In this document: piece after piece, positions 8,519 through 17,853 of the stretch
Layout: the number at the start of each line of letters is the position of its first letter
How positions within the stretch are numbered: the stretch's first letter is position 1
NCBI RefSeq assembly: GCF_003627755.1
Contig: NZ_CP032694.1
Coordinates: 2,595,501 to 2,659,500, forward strand
DNA length: 64,000 nt
Reading direction: 5' to 3'
Source of the DNA: Rhizobium jaguaris
Lineage (GTDB): Bacteria; Pseudomonadota; Alphaproteobacteria; Rhizobiales; Rhizobiaceae
The notes under the pieces: generated by a model
What the model was told of the DNA's origin: nothing
Seen by the model: only the letters and a program-made list of their open reading frames with translations
The model's database searches: none
Position numbers and translations under genes: made by a program

Positions 8519-9604
8519 GTGCAGTCGATCACCATCAACGGCCGTTTCCTCAGTCAGCCTTTGTCGGGCGTGCAGCGCTTCGCCCGTGAGTTGACATTGG
8601 CGCTCGACCGCAAGATCGCCTCCGGCGCCGTGCCAGCGGCGCTGAAGGGGATCAACTGGCGGCTGGCCGTGCCGCGCGACACACAGGTAGATATCGGGCT
8701 CTCGGCCATATCGGTCGATGCCTTCAGCTCCGGTCCTGGCCATGTATGGGAGCAGACGGCGCTGCTTGCCCATTCCCGTGGTGGCCGGCTGATCGGCTTC
8801 GGCGGCAGCGGCCCGCTGCTGCATCGCCGCCAGGCCGTGGTCATCCATGACGTGACGATCTTCCGTCATCCTCAATCCTTCAAGCGCAGCTATCGCCTGC
8901 TACACGGCGCGCTCGGCTCGGTGCTGACCCGCACGGCGAAGATCGGCACCGTGTCGGAATTCTCGCGCAAGGAACTGGCCTCCGTCTTCCATGTTCCTAC
9001 CGACGGCATCGATGTCGTCTACAACGCCGTCGATCATTTCGCCGCCATCGAGCCGGATGAGACGATCATCCGGCGCCTGGGCCTCAAAACGAATGGCTTC
9101 TTCCTGCTGGTCGGCACCATGAAGCCGAACAAGAACCTCGATTTCGCCATCCGTGCCTTTGAAGCGCTAGGCGACCCCGATCAGAAGCTGGTGGTCGTCG
9201 GCGGCACCGCGCCGACCGTGTTCAAATCGGATGGCCCCGAATCGAATGATCACATGCTCTTTCCCGGGCGGCTAAGCGATGCGGAAATCGCAGCGCTCGA
9301 GCGCCACGCTACCGCTTTCGTCTTCCCAAGCCTCTATGAAGGTTTCGGCATTCCGCCGCTGGAAGCGATGACGCAGGGCTGCCCGGTGCTTGCCGCCGAC
9401 ATCCCCGCCGTACGCGAAGCCTCCGGCACCGCCGCGCTATATTTCGATCCGACGCAACAGGATGAACTGGTTGCTGCCATGCGCCGGATAGCTGGCGACG
9501 AAACGCTGCGCGAGGACCTGCGCGAAAGGGGCCGAGAGAATGTCGCCCGTTTCTCCTGGGACCACAGCGCCGACCGCGTGCTCACCATGCTGGAAGGTCT
9601 CTAA
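8519..9604 (+). CDS. GT4-family (GT-B) glycosyltransferase
   Basis: This 361-residue GT-B glycosyltransferase has an N-terminal segment INGRFLSQPLSGVQRFARE, which resembles mannosyl/rhamnosyl transferases of polysaccharide loci. The C-terminal nucleotide-sugar domain contains LLVGTMKPNKNLDFAIRAFE, VFPSLYEGFGIPPLEAMTQG (E-x7-E motif) and CPVLAADIPAVREASG. Translation probably starts at GTG 8519, since no ATG gives the full N-terminus. It ends one base before the convergent flippase-like gene. Together they suggest a small exopolysaccharide or capsule locus; donor and acceptor are unknown. Confidence 0.88.
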   Translation: MQSITINGRFLSQPLSGVQRFARELTLALDRKIASGAVPAALKGINWRLAVPRDTQVDIGLSAISVDAFSSGPGHVWEQTALLAHSRGGRLIGFGGSGPLLHRRQAVVIHDVTIFRHPQSFKRSYRLLHGALGSVLTRTAKIGTVSEFSRKELASVFHVPTDGIDVVYNAVDHFAAIEPDETIIRRLGLKTNGFFLLVGTMKPNKNLDFAIRAFEALGDPDQKLVVVGGTAPTVFKSDGPESNDHMLFPGRLSDAEIAALERHATAFVFPSLYEGFGIPPLEAMTQGCPVLAADIPAVREASGTAALYFDPTQQDELVAAMRRIAGDETLREDLRERGRENVARFSWDHSADRVLTMLEGL

Positions 9605-9605
9605 T

Positions 9606-11003
9606 TCAGGACACGGCCGGCCGGCGGAACATCCTGACGAAATAGCTGTGGAGGCCAAGCAGACAGAAGACCGCGCCACCGACGATGCCAGCACCGACCG
9701 ATATCCACAGCGAATAATCGAAGCCGACGGTCGCGAACACCGGTGCGGCAAGCCCGGCCGCGGAAAGCACAACCGGCGGCCAGATGAATTCAAAGCGCAG
9801 CGCCCTGAGCACTTTCACGCCGATCACCATGGCGATCAGCGCCCCGACCATACCGCCCGCCATCAGCGCGCCATCGCTGAACGACACAAGATAACCGCCC
9901 GCAAGTGCGCCTGCATTGAGCAGCGCGCAATCCACCACCGCCAGCAGAAAGATCGCCAGCAGCCGATGGCGCAGATGTGCCGGCGTCGGCAGCATATTGA
10001 GCGTCAAGGCTCGGCAGACCGACAGACCGGTGACGAAAGGGGCCGCACTCAGAAAACCATCGCGCAGACCCTGTGCAATGACGAAATGACCGACCGGCTG
10101 CAGCAGCGCGAAGATCCCTGCCGCCGTCATCAACGTGAAACCCGTAAGCAGCGAATAATAAGCGCCAAGCTGCCGCCTGAACGCCGGTGTCGCACCCTCG
10201 CGATCGTAAGTTGCAACCACATCGGGATACTGGATCGCCTGCAGAGCCGAGACAATGAGCACGAAAGGCCTCTGCAGCAGGTCGAGTGCCAGCAACGCTC
10301 CCGCTGCCCCGCCCGCCCCCAACGCCGCAGTCAGGATCGACTTCAACCCCAGTGGCGCCAATAGCCCGATCACCGACGCGCCGGCCGCGACACTGCCATA
10401 GACGAAATGTTTTCGCACCAACGGCAATTCGATACCGGCCGCCTCGCGCAGGCTGTTGCGGGTCAGGAACATTGCCAGCGCACCATAGGCGACATAGCCG
10501 ACGAGCAGGCCAGCCACCGCATAGGTGAAATTCGGCATGATCGCCGCGCCGGCCAAAGTCCCGACCGCCAGAATGGTGGCCCGCGATCCCTGTAGCCGCG
10601 AGAAGGCACGGAACTCCTGTCGAAAACGCAGCATGGTCAGATGCAGGTCGCTGCCACCCTGAAAGATCGCCACCAGACCGCCGAGTACAGCGATCTCTGA
10701 CGGCACGGCGAAAAGGGTCGATGCAACCGCAGCCAGAAGGCAGATCACGGAGCAAGCAGCAAATTCTGCAGTCAATGCTGTACGCTCCGCTGCCTCGCTG
10801 CCCGGCGCTTGGCCTGGATAGAAGCGGCTGCAGGCGAAACGCACCCATTCGAAACAAAAGATCGCCGCGAACTGGCTGATGGAGATGAACAGCGAATAGC
10901 CCGCATAATCCGCCGGTGACAGCAAATGCGCGACCGCGATCAGCAGCCCGAAGGCCACCGCCGCCTGATAAAAATATGCCGCCAACGCTATGATCTTCGC
11001 CAT
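9606..11003 (-). CDS. Flippase-like polysaccharide export protein (MATE/MOP superfamily)
   Basis: A hydrophobic protein of about 465 residues with 12-14 predicted helices, starting MAKIIALAAYFYQAAVAFGLLIAVAHLLSP or six codons earlier at a TTG. The pattern AxxLLSPADYAGYSLFISISQF near the N-terminus is typical of Wzx/PST-type flippases, which move lipid-linked saccharides across the inner membrane. It is convergent with the glycosyltransferase. Conservation in this family is mainly hydrophobic pattern, so the substrate cannot be assigned. Confidence 0.75.
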   Translation of the reverse strand: MAKIIALAAYFYQAAVAFGLLIAVAHLLSPADYAGYSLFISISQFAAIFCFEWVRFACSRFYPGQAPGSEAAERTALTAEFAACSVICLLAAVASTLFAVPSEIAVLGGLVAIFQGGSDLHLTMLRFRQEFRAFSRLQGSRATILAVGTLAGAAIMPNFTYAVAGLLVGYVAYGALAMFLTRNSLREAAGIELPLVRKHFVYGSVAAGASVIGLLAPLGLKSILTAALGAGGAAGALLALDLLQRPFVLIVSALQAIQYPDVVATYDREGATPAFRRQLGAYYSLLTGFTLMTAAGIFALLQPVGHFVIAQGLRDGFLSAAPFVTGLSVCRALTLNMLPTPAHLRHRLLAIFLLAVVDCALLNAGALAGGYLVSFSDGALMAGGMVGALIAMVIGVKVLRALRFEFIWPPVVLSAAGLAAPVFATVGFDYSLWISVGAGIVGGAVFCLLGLHSYFVRMFRRPAVS

Positions 11004-11190
11004 GCAGGCAGCTAACAGCAAAAGATTGAGAAAAGCGCTAAGCTATATGCGCAACATATAATGGACTGGACCAGTTGATGTCCGCCTTGAATTGCCTTTT
11101 TGCACCGCACACGTTAGAAGGACCCGCCAAATCAAAGGGGCGGGAGACGGAGAGGCGTTGGGCGGCGTCAGTCCGTGGAGGAGTGTCAGC

Positions 11191-12066
11191 ATGGAAACGA
11201 TCAGCACGATAGCCGCGTTGCGCGAACATCTTGCTTCCCACCGCAGGGCCGGCAAAAGCATCGGCCTGGTGCCGACCATGGGCTATCTGCATGCCGGCCA
11301 CCTGGAGCTGGTTGCCCGCGCCAGGGCTGAAAACGACATTGTTGTCGTGTCGATCTTCGTCAATCCGCTGCAGTTTGGCGCCAACGAGGATCTTGCAAAA
11401 TATCCGCGCGATCTCGAGCGCGACAGCGCCTTGCTTCGTGATGGCAAAGTCGATTTTCTCTTCGCTCCAACTGTGGCCGACATGTATCCGCGGCCGATGG
11501 CGACGCTCGTCGATGTGCCTAAGCTTGGGATGGAATTGGAGGGCGCGGTTCGCCCCGGCCATTTCTCCGGCGTCGCCACGGTCGTTACCAAGCTTTTCAA
11601 CATCGTCCAGCCCGACAGCGCCTATTTCGGCGAGAAAGACTATCAGCAGGTGGCGATCATCCGCCGCATGGTGGACGATCTGGCTCAGCCAGTCCGCATC
11701 GTCCCGGTTCCGACCGTGCGCGATGCTGATGGCTTGGCGTTGTCCTCGCGCAATGTCTATCTCTCGAAAGAAGAACGCGCCGCAGCCGTCATCGTGCCGA
11801 AGGCGCTGGCCGAGGCTGAACGGCTCTATGCTGAAGGTGCCGACGATCCAGCGGCGTTCGAGGCGGCGCTTGGCTCATTCATTGCCAGGGAGCCGCTGGC
11901 AACGCCCGAAGTCGTCGCCGTCCGCAATCCCGATACTCTGGAGCCACTGACGAGACTGCAAGGCCAGCCTATCCTCGTCGCCCTCTTCGTCCGCATCGGC
12001 ACCACCCGCCTGCTGGACAATCGCGTTATTGGTCTCAAGCAGACCGTTAGCGACAAGGCCGCCTGA
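11191..12066 (+). CDS. panC: Pantothenate synthetase (pantoate--beta-alanine ligase)
   Basis: This 291-residue enzyme joins pantoate and beta-alanine using ATP, the last step to vitamin B5. Motifs in order: [16 protein letters not shown] (HIGH-like ATP site), [41 protein letters not shown] (KMSKS-like loop). The ATG at 11191 follows GGAGGAG; an in-frame upstream start (11092) would add 33 low-complexity residues. panB begins one base after the stop, giving a panC-panB operon. Confidence 0.97.
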   Translation: METISTIAALREHLASHRRAGKSIGLVPTMGYLHAGHLELVARARAENDIVVVSIFVNPLQFGANEDLAKYPRDLERDSALLRDGKVDFLFAPTVADMYPRPMATLVDVPKLGMELEGAVRPGHFSGVATVVTKLFNIVQPDSAYFGEKDYQQVAIIRRMVDDLAQPVRIVPVPTVRDADGLALSSRNVYLSKEERAAAVIVPKALAEAERLYAEGADDPAAFEAALGSFIAREPLATPEVVAVRNPDTLEPLTRLQGQPILVALFVRIGTTRLLDNRVIGLKQTVSDKAA

Positions 12067-12067
12067 G

Positions 12068-12889
12068 ATGAGCACCGTTGGACAAACCAAGCGCACCACC
12101 CCCGCCCAGATCGAAGCGATGAAGGGCACACGCCCGATCGTCAGCCTGACGGCCTACACGACGCCGATCGCCCGTCTTCTCGACCCGCATTGCGACCTGC
12201 TCCTGGTCGGCGATTCCCTCGGCATGGTTCTCTACGGCATGGAATCGACCGTCGGCGTAACATTGGAAATGATGATCGCCCATGGTCAGGGCGTCATGCG
12301 CGGCGCAAAAAAAGCCTGCGTCATCGTCGACCTGCCCTTCGGCTCCTATCAGGAATCGAAGGAACAGGCTTTTCGCAATGCGGCGCGCATTTTGAAAGAA
12401 ACCGGCTGCAACGGCGTTAAGCTGGAGGGCGGTGAAGAAATGGCCGAGACGGTTGCCTTCCTCACCCAACGTGGCGTGCCGGTCTTCGGCCATATTGGAC
12501 TGATGCCGCAACTGATCAACACCACAGGCGGTTATCGCTCGCTCGGTCGCTCCGACAAGGAAGCTGACAAGATTCGGCGAGATGCAAAAGCAATCGCCGA
12601 CGCCGGTGCCTTCGCCCTTGTCGTTGAAGGGACGGTCGAGCCACTCGCCCGCGAGATCACCCAATCGATTGCCATCCCCACCGTCGGCATCGGCGCTTCA
12701 GCGGCCTGCGACGGCCAGATCCTCGTCTCCGACGATATGCTCGGCCTCTTCAACGATTTCAAACCTCGCTTCGTGAAGCATTTCGCCGAATTGGCGCCGA
12801 CCGTTTCCAAGGCGGCGGAAGCCTATGCAGCGGAAGTGACGGCGCGGACATTCCCAGGCCCGGAACATACATTCCAGGTCAAAAAGTAG
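12068..12889 (+). CDS. panB: 3-methyl-2-oxobutanoate hydroxymethyltransferase
   Basis: This 273-residue TIM-barrel enzyme makes ketopantoate from 2-oxoisovalerate and methylene-tetrahydrofolate. Visible motifs: [32 protein letters not shown] (metal Asp), [13 protein letters not shown], and [17 protein letters not shown] near the C-terminus. The ATG at 12068 is one base after the panC stop, and Shine-Dalgarno-like bases lie inside the panC end, so translation is likely coupled. Both pathway-specific enzymes are therefore co-expressed. Confidence 0.97.
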   Translation: MSTVGQTKRTTPAQIEAMKGTRPIVSLTAYTTPIARLLDPHCDLLLVGDSLGMVLYGMESTVGVTLEMMIAHGQGVMRGAKKACVIVDLPFGSYQESKEQAFRNAARILKETGCNGVKLEGGEEMAETVAFLTQRGVPVFGHIGLMPQLINTTGGYRSLGRSDKEADKIRRDAKAIADAGAFALVVEGTVEPLAREITQSIAIPTVGIGASAACDGQILVSDDMLGLFNDFKPRFVKHFAELAPTVSKAAEAYAAEVTARTFPGPEHTFQVKK

Positions 12890-12963
12890 CGGGACGCGCC
12901 GCCACATTCGTTGTCCTTCCGATAGAATGCCTTCGGGGCAGCAACCGAAACGAGGCCAGTTCG

Positions 12964-13713
12964 ATGGTTTGTGTGGAACGAGGAAGCCTCCTTGGTACCG
13001 GTAAAGAGGCGGAGGTCTATGAAAACGGCCAGTTGGTCCTGAAGCTATATAAGTCATCCAAGACTTCAGCCTTTCGGGAGGCGGCGATCCTCGCAATCCT
13101 CGAGGATCTCGGAGTAGACGCCCCAAGGGTGCAGGACGTTGGCGATATCGAGGGCCGCTGGGGCCTGACCATGACGCGAGCCGAAGGCGGCACATTCGGC
13201 GAAGCAATTGCCCTGCAGCCGCTGCAGGCGTCGGTCTATCTCAATGCTCTGGTAGCTATGCATCGCAAAATCCACGAACATAGCGGCGTCAGGCTTCCAA
13301 GCATAAAATCGCGCTTGGCTCATAACATTGAGAGCGCGGCGCAATTAGAGGAGATCCAGCGGCAGCATCTCTTGTCCGGGCTTCGTCTCCTACCGGACGG
13401 CGACAGGCTTTGCCATGGCGATTTTCATCCGTGGAATGTGCTTGGATCTCTTGAGCGCGCGGTCATCGTCGATTGGCTTGACGCCTGCAGCGGAGACCCC
13501 CTTGCCGATGTCTGCCGAAGCTACGTTCTCATGCATCACTATGACCATGACCTGGCCGCAGCCTATCTCGATGCCTATGCGGGTACAAACGGCGGGAGCC
13601 GTGCGGCTATCCTCGCCTGGCTTCCTTATGTTGCGGCGGCTCGTTTGTCCGAGGGCGTTCCGGATGAGGTCGACAGTTTGATTAGGATGGTCGAGAGCGA
13701 CACGCCGATCTGA
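12964..13713 (+). CDS. Aminoglycoside phosphotransferase-like (APH/ChoK) kinase
   Basis: This 249-residue protein has a kinase-like fold: a short glycine loop (GSLLGTGKEAEVYENGQLVLKLY), then the catalytic signature LCHGDFHPWNVL and metal motif VIVDWLDACSGDPLADV. It contains all APH catalytic residues but is a distant family member; aminoglycoside resistance cannot be inferred. It lies alone about 75 bp downstream of panB and might be read through from it. Confidence 0.8.
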   Translation: MVCVERGSLLGTGKEAEVYENGQLVLKLYKSSKTSAFREAAILAILEDLGVDAPRVQDVGDIEGRWGLTMTRAEGGTFGEAIALQPLQASVYLNALVAMHRKIHEHSGVRLPSIKSRLAHNIESAAQLEEIQRQHLLSGLRLLPDGDRLCHGDFHPWNVLGSLERAVIVDWLDACSGDPLADVCRSYVLMHHYDHDLAAAYLDAYAGTNGGSRAAILAWLPYVAAARLSEGVPDEVDSLIRMVESDTPI

Positions 13714-13714
13714 G

Positions 13715-13984
13715 TCACCGCTTACCCGGCGGTGAATGGCTTACCGCTTCCTTCTCCAACAGATAGATCGCCTCACCGAAATCCTCCATCTTCGTCATCA
13801 GCGCCGCATGGGCGTCGCGCAGGCCCTGATTGTAGAAATGCGGGCCGATCTCGCTGGTGAAGAAATCGAACAGGAATTCCGCCGGCAGCGCACCAATCGT
13901 CTGGTCGAGTTCGTCGGAAAAATAGTGCTGAATCCGGGCCACGATCGCGGCCTTTTCCTCTTTAGAAAAGCTAATCTTTTTCAC
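13715..13984 (-). CDS. DUF2164 family protein
   Basis: A small protein of about 89 residues beginning KKISFSKEEKAAIVARIQHYFSDELDQ and containing PAEFLFDFFTSEIGPHFYNQGLRDA, the body of the DUF2164 family. GTG at 13984 gives the typical family N-terminus and is preceded by GGAG at suitable spacing; an ATG at 14017 would add 11 residues. No function is known. It is convergent with the APH-like gene. Confidence 0.75.
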   Translation of the reverse strand: MKKISFSKEEKAAIVARIQHYFSDELDQTIGALPAEFLFDFFTSEIGPHFYNQGLRDAHAALMTKMEDFGEAIYLLEKEAVSHSPPGKR

Positions 13985-14123
13985 GTGTTGCGCTCCGACG
14001 TTTACGAGCAAATCCAATCGGCTGGATCAACGAAATCAATTGTCCCATCAAGGAAATTGAATTGCCGACGCTCCACACGCAGCTTACAGGGCGAAAGGTT
14101 TTCCATAAAGGACAGAGCGGGAG

Positions 14124-14846
14124 ATGGGTCGCGCGGATTTTTTTGAGGGGTTGAAGGGTGGTATTCCCGTCGGCCTCGCAGCGGCGCCCTTCGGCGCATT
14201 GTTTGGCGCCTTGGCGCGCGACCAGGGCATGTCGCTCGGCGAGCTGACCCTGATGAGCGGCACGGTCTATGCCGGCGCCAGCCAGATGGTGGGCATCGAT
14301 CTTTTCGGCCACAACGTCCAGGCATGGCTGATCGTGCTGTCGATCCTGGCCGTCAATTTTCGCCATGTGCTCTACTCAGCGGCAATCACCCGTTACATCA
14401 GGCATTTCTCGCCCGTCCAAAAATTCTTCACCTTCTTTCTGCTGGTCGACCCGCAATTTGCCGATACGGTCAAACGCGGCGAGAGCCGCAAGCCAGTCAC
14501 CTTTGCCTGGTATCTCGGTTTTGCAGCGATGGTGTATATCCCCTGGGTGGTGCTGAGCTTTGTCGGCGGTCTGCTTGGCAGCCTGATCGGCGATCCCCGG
14601 ACAATCGGCCTTGATATTCTGCTGCCGGTCTATTTCCTCGGCATCGTCATCGGTTTCCGCAAACGTGACAATTTCCTACCCGTGGTCATCGCCAGCACCG
14701 CTGCCTCCGCCATTGCCTACCGCTACGTCGGTTCGCCCTGGCATGTCAGCATCGGCGCCCTTGCCGGCGTTGCCCTTGCCGCCGCGCTGCCGCCGGTCAA
14801 GTCGAACCGCAAGCCCGACCTCGCCACCGAAAATCACGAGGTCTGA
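14124..14846 (+). CDS. azlC: AzlC family branched-chain amino acid exporter, large subunit
   Basis: This 240-residue membrane protein has the AzlC signature GIPVGLAAAPFGALFGALARDQGMS and SGTVYAGASQMVGIDLFG, with LAVNFRHVLYSAAI in the middle. AzlC and AzlD form an inner-membrane exporter of branched-chain amino acids and related compounds (BrnF/BrnE type). azlD starts 2 bases after the stop. The start follows GGGAG. The final 20 residues are polar and probably cytoplasmic. Confidence 0.92.
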   Translation: MGRADFFEGLKGGIPVGLAAAPFGALFGALARDQGMSLGELTLMSGTVYAGASQMVGIDLFGHNVQAWLIVLSILAVNFRHVLYSAAITRYIRHFSPVQKFFTFFLLVDPQFADTVKRGESRKPVTFAWYLGFAAMVYIPWVVLSFVGGLLGSLIGDPRTIGLDILLPVYFLGIVIGFRKRDNFLPVVIASTAASAIAYRYVGSPWHVSIGALAGVALAAALPPVKSNRKPDLATENHEV

Positions 14847-14848
14847 GC

Positions 14849-15160
14849 ATGACCGATTTCGACCCGCATATGGTCCTGCTGATCTTCGCCGCCGCCGTCG
14901 TGACATATCTCACCCGCATCGGCGGCTACATTCTCATCACCAAGATGACGCGCATTCCTCCGCGCGTCGAAGCCGCATTGAATGCCGTGCCGGCTGCCGT
15001 GTTAACGACACTCGTCGCACCGGCCTTTTTTATCGGTGGCTGGGATACGAAGGTGGCGATGGCTGCGGCACTGCTAGCAGGCCTGCGCTTCTCACCGACA
15101 GTCATGCTGATCACGGGATGGGTCGTCGTGATGGCATGGCGGCACTTTGCCGGGATTTAG
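14849..15160 (+). CDS. azlD: AzlD family branched-chain amino acid exporter, small subunit
   Basis: This 103-residue protein with three to four helices is the partner of AzlC. Family features are VTYLTRIGGY near residue 20, RVEAALNAVPAAVLTTLVAP and a final GWVVVMAWRHF. It is coupled to azlC by a 2-bp gap. It is followed by a repeat element and a hairpin separating it from the convergent aminopeptidase. Confidence 0.9.
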   Translation: MTDFDPHMVLLIFAAAVVTYLTRIGGYILITKMTRIPPRVEAALNAVPAAVLTTLVAPAFFIGGWDTKVAMAAALLAGLRFSPTVMLITGWVVVMAWRHFAGI

Positions 15161-15161
15161 A

Positions 15162-15260
15162 GCAATCTCAGGAAAAGTACGCAGCGGTTTTCCGCCTGAA
15201 AATTTCGAAAAAACAACGGGATAGAGCGGTTCTAAGATTCGTGAAAAGCCGAACCGCTCC
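15162..15260. repeat. Rhizobial-type intergenic repeat, copy A
   Basis: The core AGGAAAAGTACGCAGCGG followed by TTTTCCGCCTGAAA matches similar cores at 17186-17236 and 28546-28610. This copy extends into GAGCGGTTC (15224-15232) / GAACCGCTC (15251-15259), a perfect 9-bp inverted repeat. Confidence 0.6.
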
Positions 15261-15262
15261 AA

Positions 15263-15289
15263 TACCTTCTCCCTCGTCGGGAGAAGGTA
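15263..15289. terminator. Hairpin between convergent azlD and the aminopeptidase gene
   Basis: TACCTTCTCCC / GGGAGAAGGTA is an 11-bp perfect stem with a 5-base loop, 8 bp from the aminopeptidase stop. There is no U-run, so it may act as a barrier or processing site rather than a classical terminator. Confidence 0.45.
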
Positions 15290-15296
15290 ACTTGCT

Positions 15297-17132
15297 TCAA
15301 TGGCTCAATTCCAGCGTCGCGTTCTCCAGCCAGGCCTGAATATCCGGATCGTGGATCAACGGCATCAGCGCCTCCCGGGTCTTGGCGTGGTAGTCGTTCA
15401 GCCAGTGCAGCTCATCATGGGTCAGCAGTTCCGGAAGAACGAGACTGCGGTCGATCGGGCAGAACGTCAGCGTTTCAAAACCAAGCATCGGCATATCACC
15501 GCCTTCGATCTCTTCCGGATCGCGGATATAGATCAGGTTCTCGATGCGAATGCCGAAATGGCCGGGACGATAGTAGCCGGGCTCGTTCGACAGGATCATG
15601 CCGGGCAGCAGTTCCTGCGTCGATAGCCGCGAGATGCGCTGCGGGCCCTCATGCACGGAAAGGTAGGAGCCGACGCCATGGCCCGTGCCATGGGCGAAGT
15701 CGACGCCGGCTTTCCACAGAGCGATGCGCGCCAACGGGTCCAGATCGCAGCCGCGCGAACCTTTGGGGAAACGCGCCGTGCTGATGGCGATCATGCCCTT
15801 CAGCACTAGTGTGAACAGGCGCTTCTGCTCTTCGGAGACCGCGCCAATTCCCACCGTGCGGGTGATGTCGGTGGTGCCATTGATATATTGCGCGCCGGAA
15901 TCGATCAGAAACAGCTCGCCGGCTTGAATCAGCCGATCAGTCTCCGTCGTCACGCGATAGTGCATGATCGCCGCATGCTCGCCGGCACCGGCAATGGTGT
16001 CGAAGGAGATATCCTTCAGCGGGTTCTGCATGCTCTGGCCGACGCGCGCGCGGCTTGCCTCCAACCGCTGGGCGGCGGCTATTTCCGTGATAGTGCCAGG
16101 CTTGCTGCTTTCCAGCCAATAAAGGAATTCGACCATGGCGGCGCCGTCCTGCAGATGAGCGGCGGCTGAGCCGTTGATTTCTGCGGCATTCTTGCACGCC
16201 CGCGGCAGCCGGGCCGGATCGGTGCCCTCCACCACCTCGCCGCCCTCGCGACGGATGATATCCGTCAGCGCGTAGGAGGCTAGATCGGGATCGACCAAAA
16301 TGCGCCCGCCATTTGCGGAGGCTATGGCCAGTTGCTTGACGAAATCGGAAGGCGGCAACTGCGTGCAGATCTGCGCCAGATAGGCCTCCGCCTCGACCTT
16401 GGTCTTGCGCTTGTCAAGGAAAAGCTGTGCCTCGCCGTCGGCATAGATGATGGCACGGGCAAGAGGATGCGGCGTATGGGGCACGTCGTTACCGCGAATA
16501 TTGAAGGTCCACGCGACTGAAGACGGATCGGTGATCAGCGCCGCCTTGAGGTTCTTTGCCTTCAGATCGACCGCCATGGTTGCCAGCTTGTCTTTGGCTA
16601 ACACACCGGCTTGCGCGATATCCTGGATGATGACGGCACCCAGCGGCTCGGCCGGCCGGTCGCTCCAGAGCTTGTCGAGCGGGTTATGCGGCAGGAAGAT
16701 GAGCTTGCCTCCGATTTCCGCCAGCGCCTTTTCCAGCCGCCGGACTTCAGCGCCGGTATGCAGCCACGGATCGATGCCGAGTTTGAAACCTTTAGGCGCA
16801 TGGCGCGGCAACCACACATGCGGCGGCTCGTCGACCAGATCGCCGCCGGTGAAGACGGATCCGTCCACCTGCTCGGCAAGCTGCGTCACATAGCGGCCAT
16901 CGACGAAAACCACGGCTTGAGACTGTGTCACAAGTGCAACACCCGCCGAGCCAGTGAATCCCGTCAGCCAAGCCAAACGCTCCGAACACTTGGGCACATA
17001 CTCGCCCTGATATTCATCGGCGCGGGGTACCAGGAAGCCATCTATGCCGAGATCGCCGAAGGCTGCGCGTAGACCGGCGACGCGTTCGCGGCCGAATTGC
17101 GGGGTGGAGGTGACATCGAAAGACTGGAACAT
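15297..17132 (-). CDS. Xaa-Pro aminopeptidase (M24B family, long form)
   Basis: This 611-residue protein has two creatinase-like N-terminal domains (about 1-310) and a C-terminal pita-bread catalytic domain. Metal ligands are visible in FLIDSGAQYINGTTDITRT (two Asp), AHGTGHGVGSYLSVHEG (His), SNEPGYYRPG (Glu) and GIRIENL (Glu). It removes N-terminal residues before proline. The length matches the long aminopeptidase P form of eukaryotes and Alphaproteobacteria rather than the shorter E. coli PepP. No strong ribosome-binding site precedes the ATG. Confidence 0.92.
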   Translation of the reverse strand: MFQSFDVTSTPQFGRERVAGLRAAFGDLGIDGFLVPRADEYQGEYVPKCSERLAWLTGFTGSAGVALVTQSQAVVFVDGRYVTQLAEQVDGSVFTGGDLVDEPPHVWLPRHAPKGFKLGIDPWLHTGAEVRRLEKALAEIGGKLIFLPHNPLDKLWSDRPAEPLGAVIIQDIAQAGVLAKDKLATMAVDLKAKNLKAALITDPSSVAWTFNIRGNDVPHTPHPLARAIIYADGEAQLFLDKRKTKVEAEAYLAQICTQLPPSDFVKQLAIASANGGRILVDPDLASYALTDIIRREGGEVVEGTDPARLPRACKNAAEINGSAAAHLQDGAAMVEFLYWLESSKPGTITEIAAAQRLEASRARVGQSMQNPLKDISFDTIAGAGEHAAIMHYRVTTETDRLIQAGELFLIDSGAQYINGTTDITRTVGIGAVSEEQKRLFTLVLKGMIAISTARFPKGSRGCDLDPLARIALWKAGVDFAHGTGHGVGSYLSVHEGPQRISRLSTQELLPGMILSNEPGYYRPGHFGIRIENLIYIRDPEEIEGGDMPMLGFETLTFCPIDRSLVLPELLTHDELHWLNDYHAKTREALMPLIHDPDIQAWLENATLELSH

Positions 17133-17466
17133 GGCTTAATCCGAAATTGATCGAGAATCCGCGAAACTGAGTGCTGACAGCATGTTAGAGCATGATCCCG
17201 TGAAGTGCGAAACGATTTTCGGACCGGATTACGCGCTATTGATCCGATAGCGAGCTCCAGTCGAGGAACACACAAATGAAGCGAGTCGCGCGTTAACGAA
17301 TTCGCCCATTTCGTGAGCAGCCGGTGCGGATTGTGACATCATCACGGCACATAATATGCATGAACTGCATAGCTCCCATGAAGCATGCCCCCTGCCACGC
17401 AGGAGTGCGAGTCGCTATATCGGCCGCATCAAACGGGGTTCACAGCGAACCCACTCGAAAAGGACT
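17133..17466. other. Intergenic region with repeat copy B and possible promoter of a small gene
   Basis: The region holds a degenerate copy of the rhizobial repeat (17186-17236). A possible promoter (TTGTGA, then TAATAT about 15 bases on, near 17332-17358) precedes a hairpin GGGTTC / GAACCC (17436-17452), just upstream of AAAAGG and a small ORF. Confidence 0.35.
17186..17236. repeat. Rhizobial-type intergenic repeat, copy B (degenerate)
   Basis: The stretch AGAGCATGATCCCGTGAAGT, then GCGAAACGATTTTCGGACCGG, aligns with copies at 15162 and 28546 but is diverged in the centre. Confidence 0.5.
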
Positions 17467-17613
17467 ATGACAATGACTATCTCTCGCTCCGCATATGTTA
17501 GCCCGGCGCTGGCAGGCGAGCGTCGCACCGTACGCCACTCCATCGGCGCGCTTCGTCAGCTCGAGGTCGAAACGTCGAAGGCAATCGGCGCAAACCGTGG
17601 CGGTCGCCACTAA
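17467..17613 (+). CDS. Hypothetical small protein (46-48 aa)
   Basis: A short basic ORF beginning ATGACAATGAC and encoding MTISRSAYVSPALAGERRTV, then RHSIGALRQLEVETSKAIG and ending GANRGGRH. AAAAGG sits 3 bases before the first ATG and 9 before the second, so the second (17473) is better placed. No known domain or signal peptide. It lies alone between two minus-strand genes and is followed by several hairpins ending in a clear terminator, supporting a transcript here. The transcript could instead be a non-coding RNA. Confidence 0.4.
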   Translation: MTMTISRSAYVSPALAGERRTVRHSIGALRQLEVETSKAIGANRGGRH

Positions 17614-17689
17614 CAGTTACAAAGCTACGCGTTCGTATTGGATCGCGGTCCGGAACTCCTCCTCCCTCCCCGGCTCGCATCCAGAACGG

Positions 17690-17783
17690 TAGAGCCCGCT
17701 TGAGCACTCCTCCACACGCTCGCGGGCAAGATCGGTCAAATACCGATCTGCAAGGCGGTGCTTCGGCACCGCCTTTTGCATTT
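17690..17783 (+). ncRNA. Candidate structured RNA or 3' UTR with three hairpins
   Basis: Three stems follow each other: CCCGC/GCGGG (about 17694-17727), AGATCGGT/ACCGATCT (17729-17749, 8 bp, 5-base loop), and a terminator stem. The dense folding could be the tail of the small-ORF mRNA or an independent sRNA. No match to a known RNA family is claimed. Confidence 0.35.
17752..17783 (+). terminator. Rho-independent terminator
   Basis: AAGGCGGTGC-TTCG-GCACCGCCTT is a perfect 10-bp stem with a UUCG tetraloop, followed by TTGCATTTT. Confidence 0.85.
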
Positions 17784-17853
17784 TGAACGCATACTAAACT
17801 CCCCTCTCCCCGCGTTGGGCAAGGGTGAGGGGCAAAGAGCCTGGCGAAGGATC

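Noticed and set aside
12964-13713. Antibiotic-resistance gene (aminoglycoside phosphotransferase)
   Set aside because: Only family-level catalytic motifs are shared; chromosomal housekeeping context gives no support for resistance.
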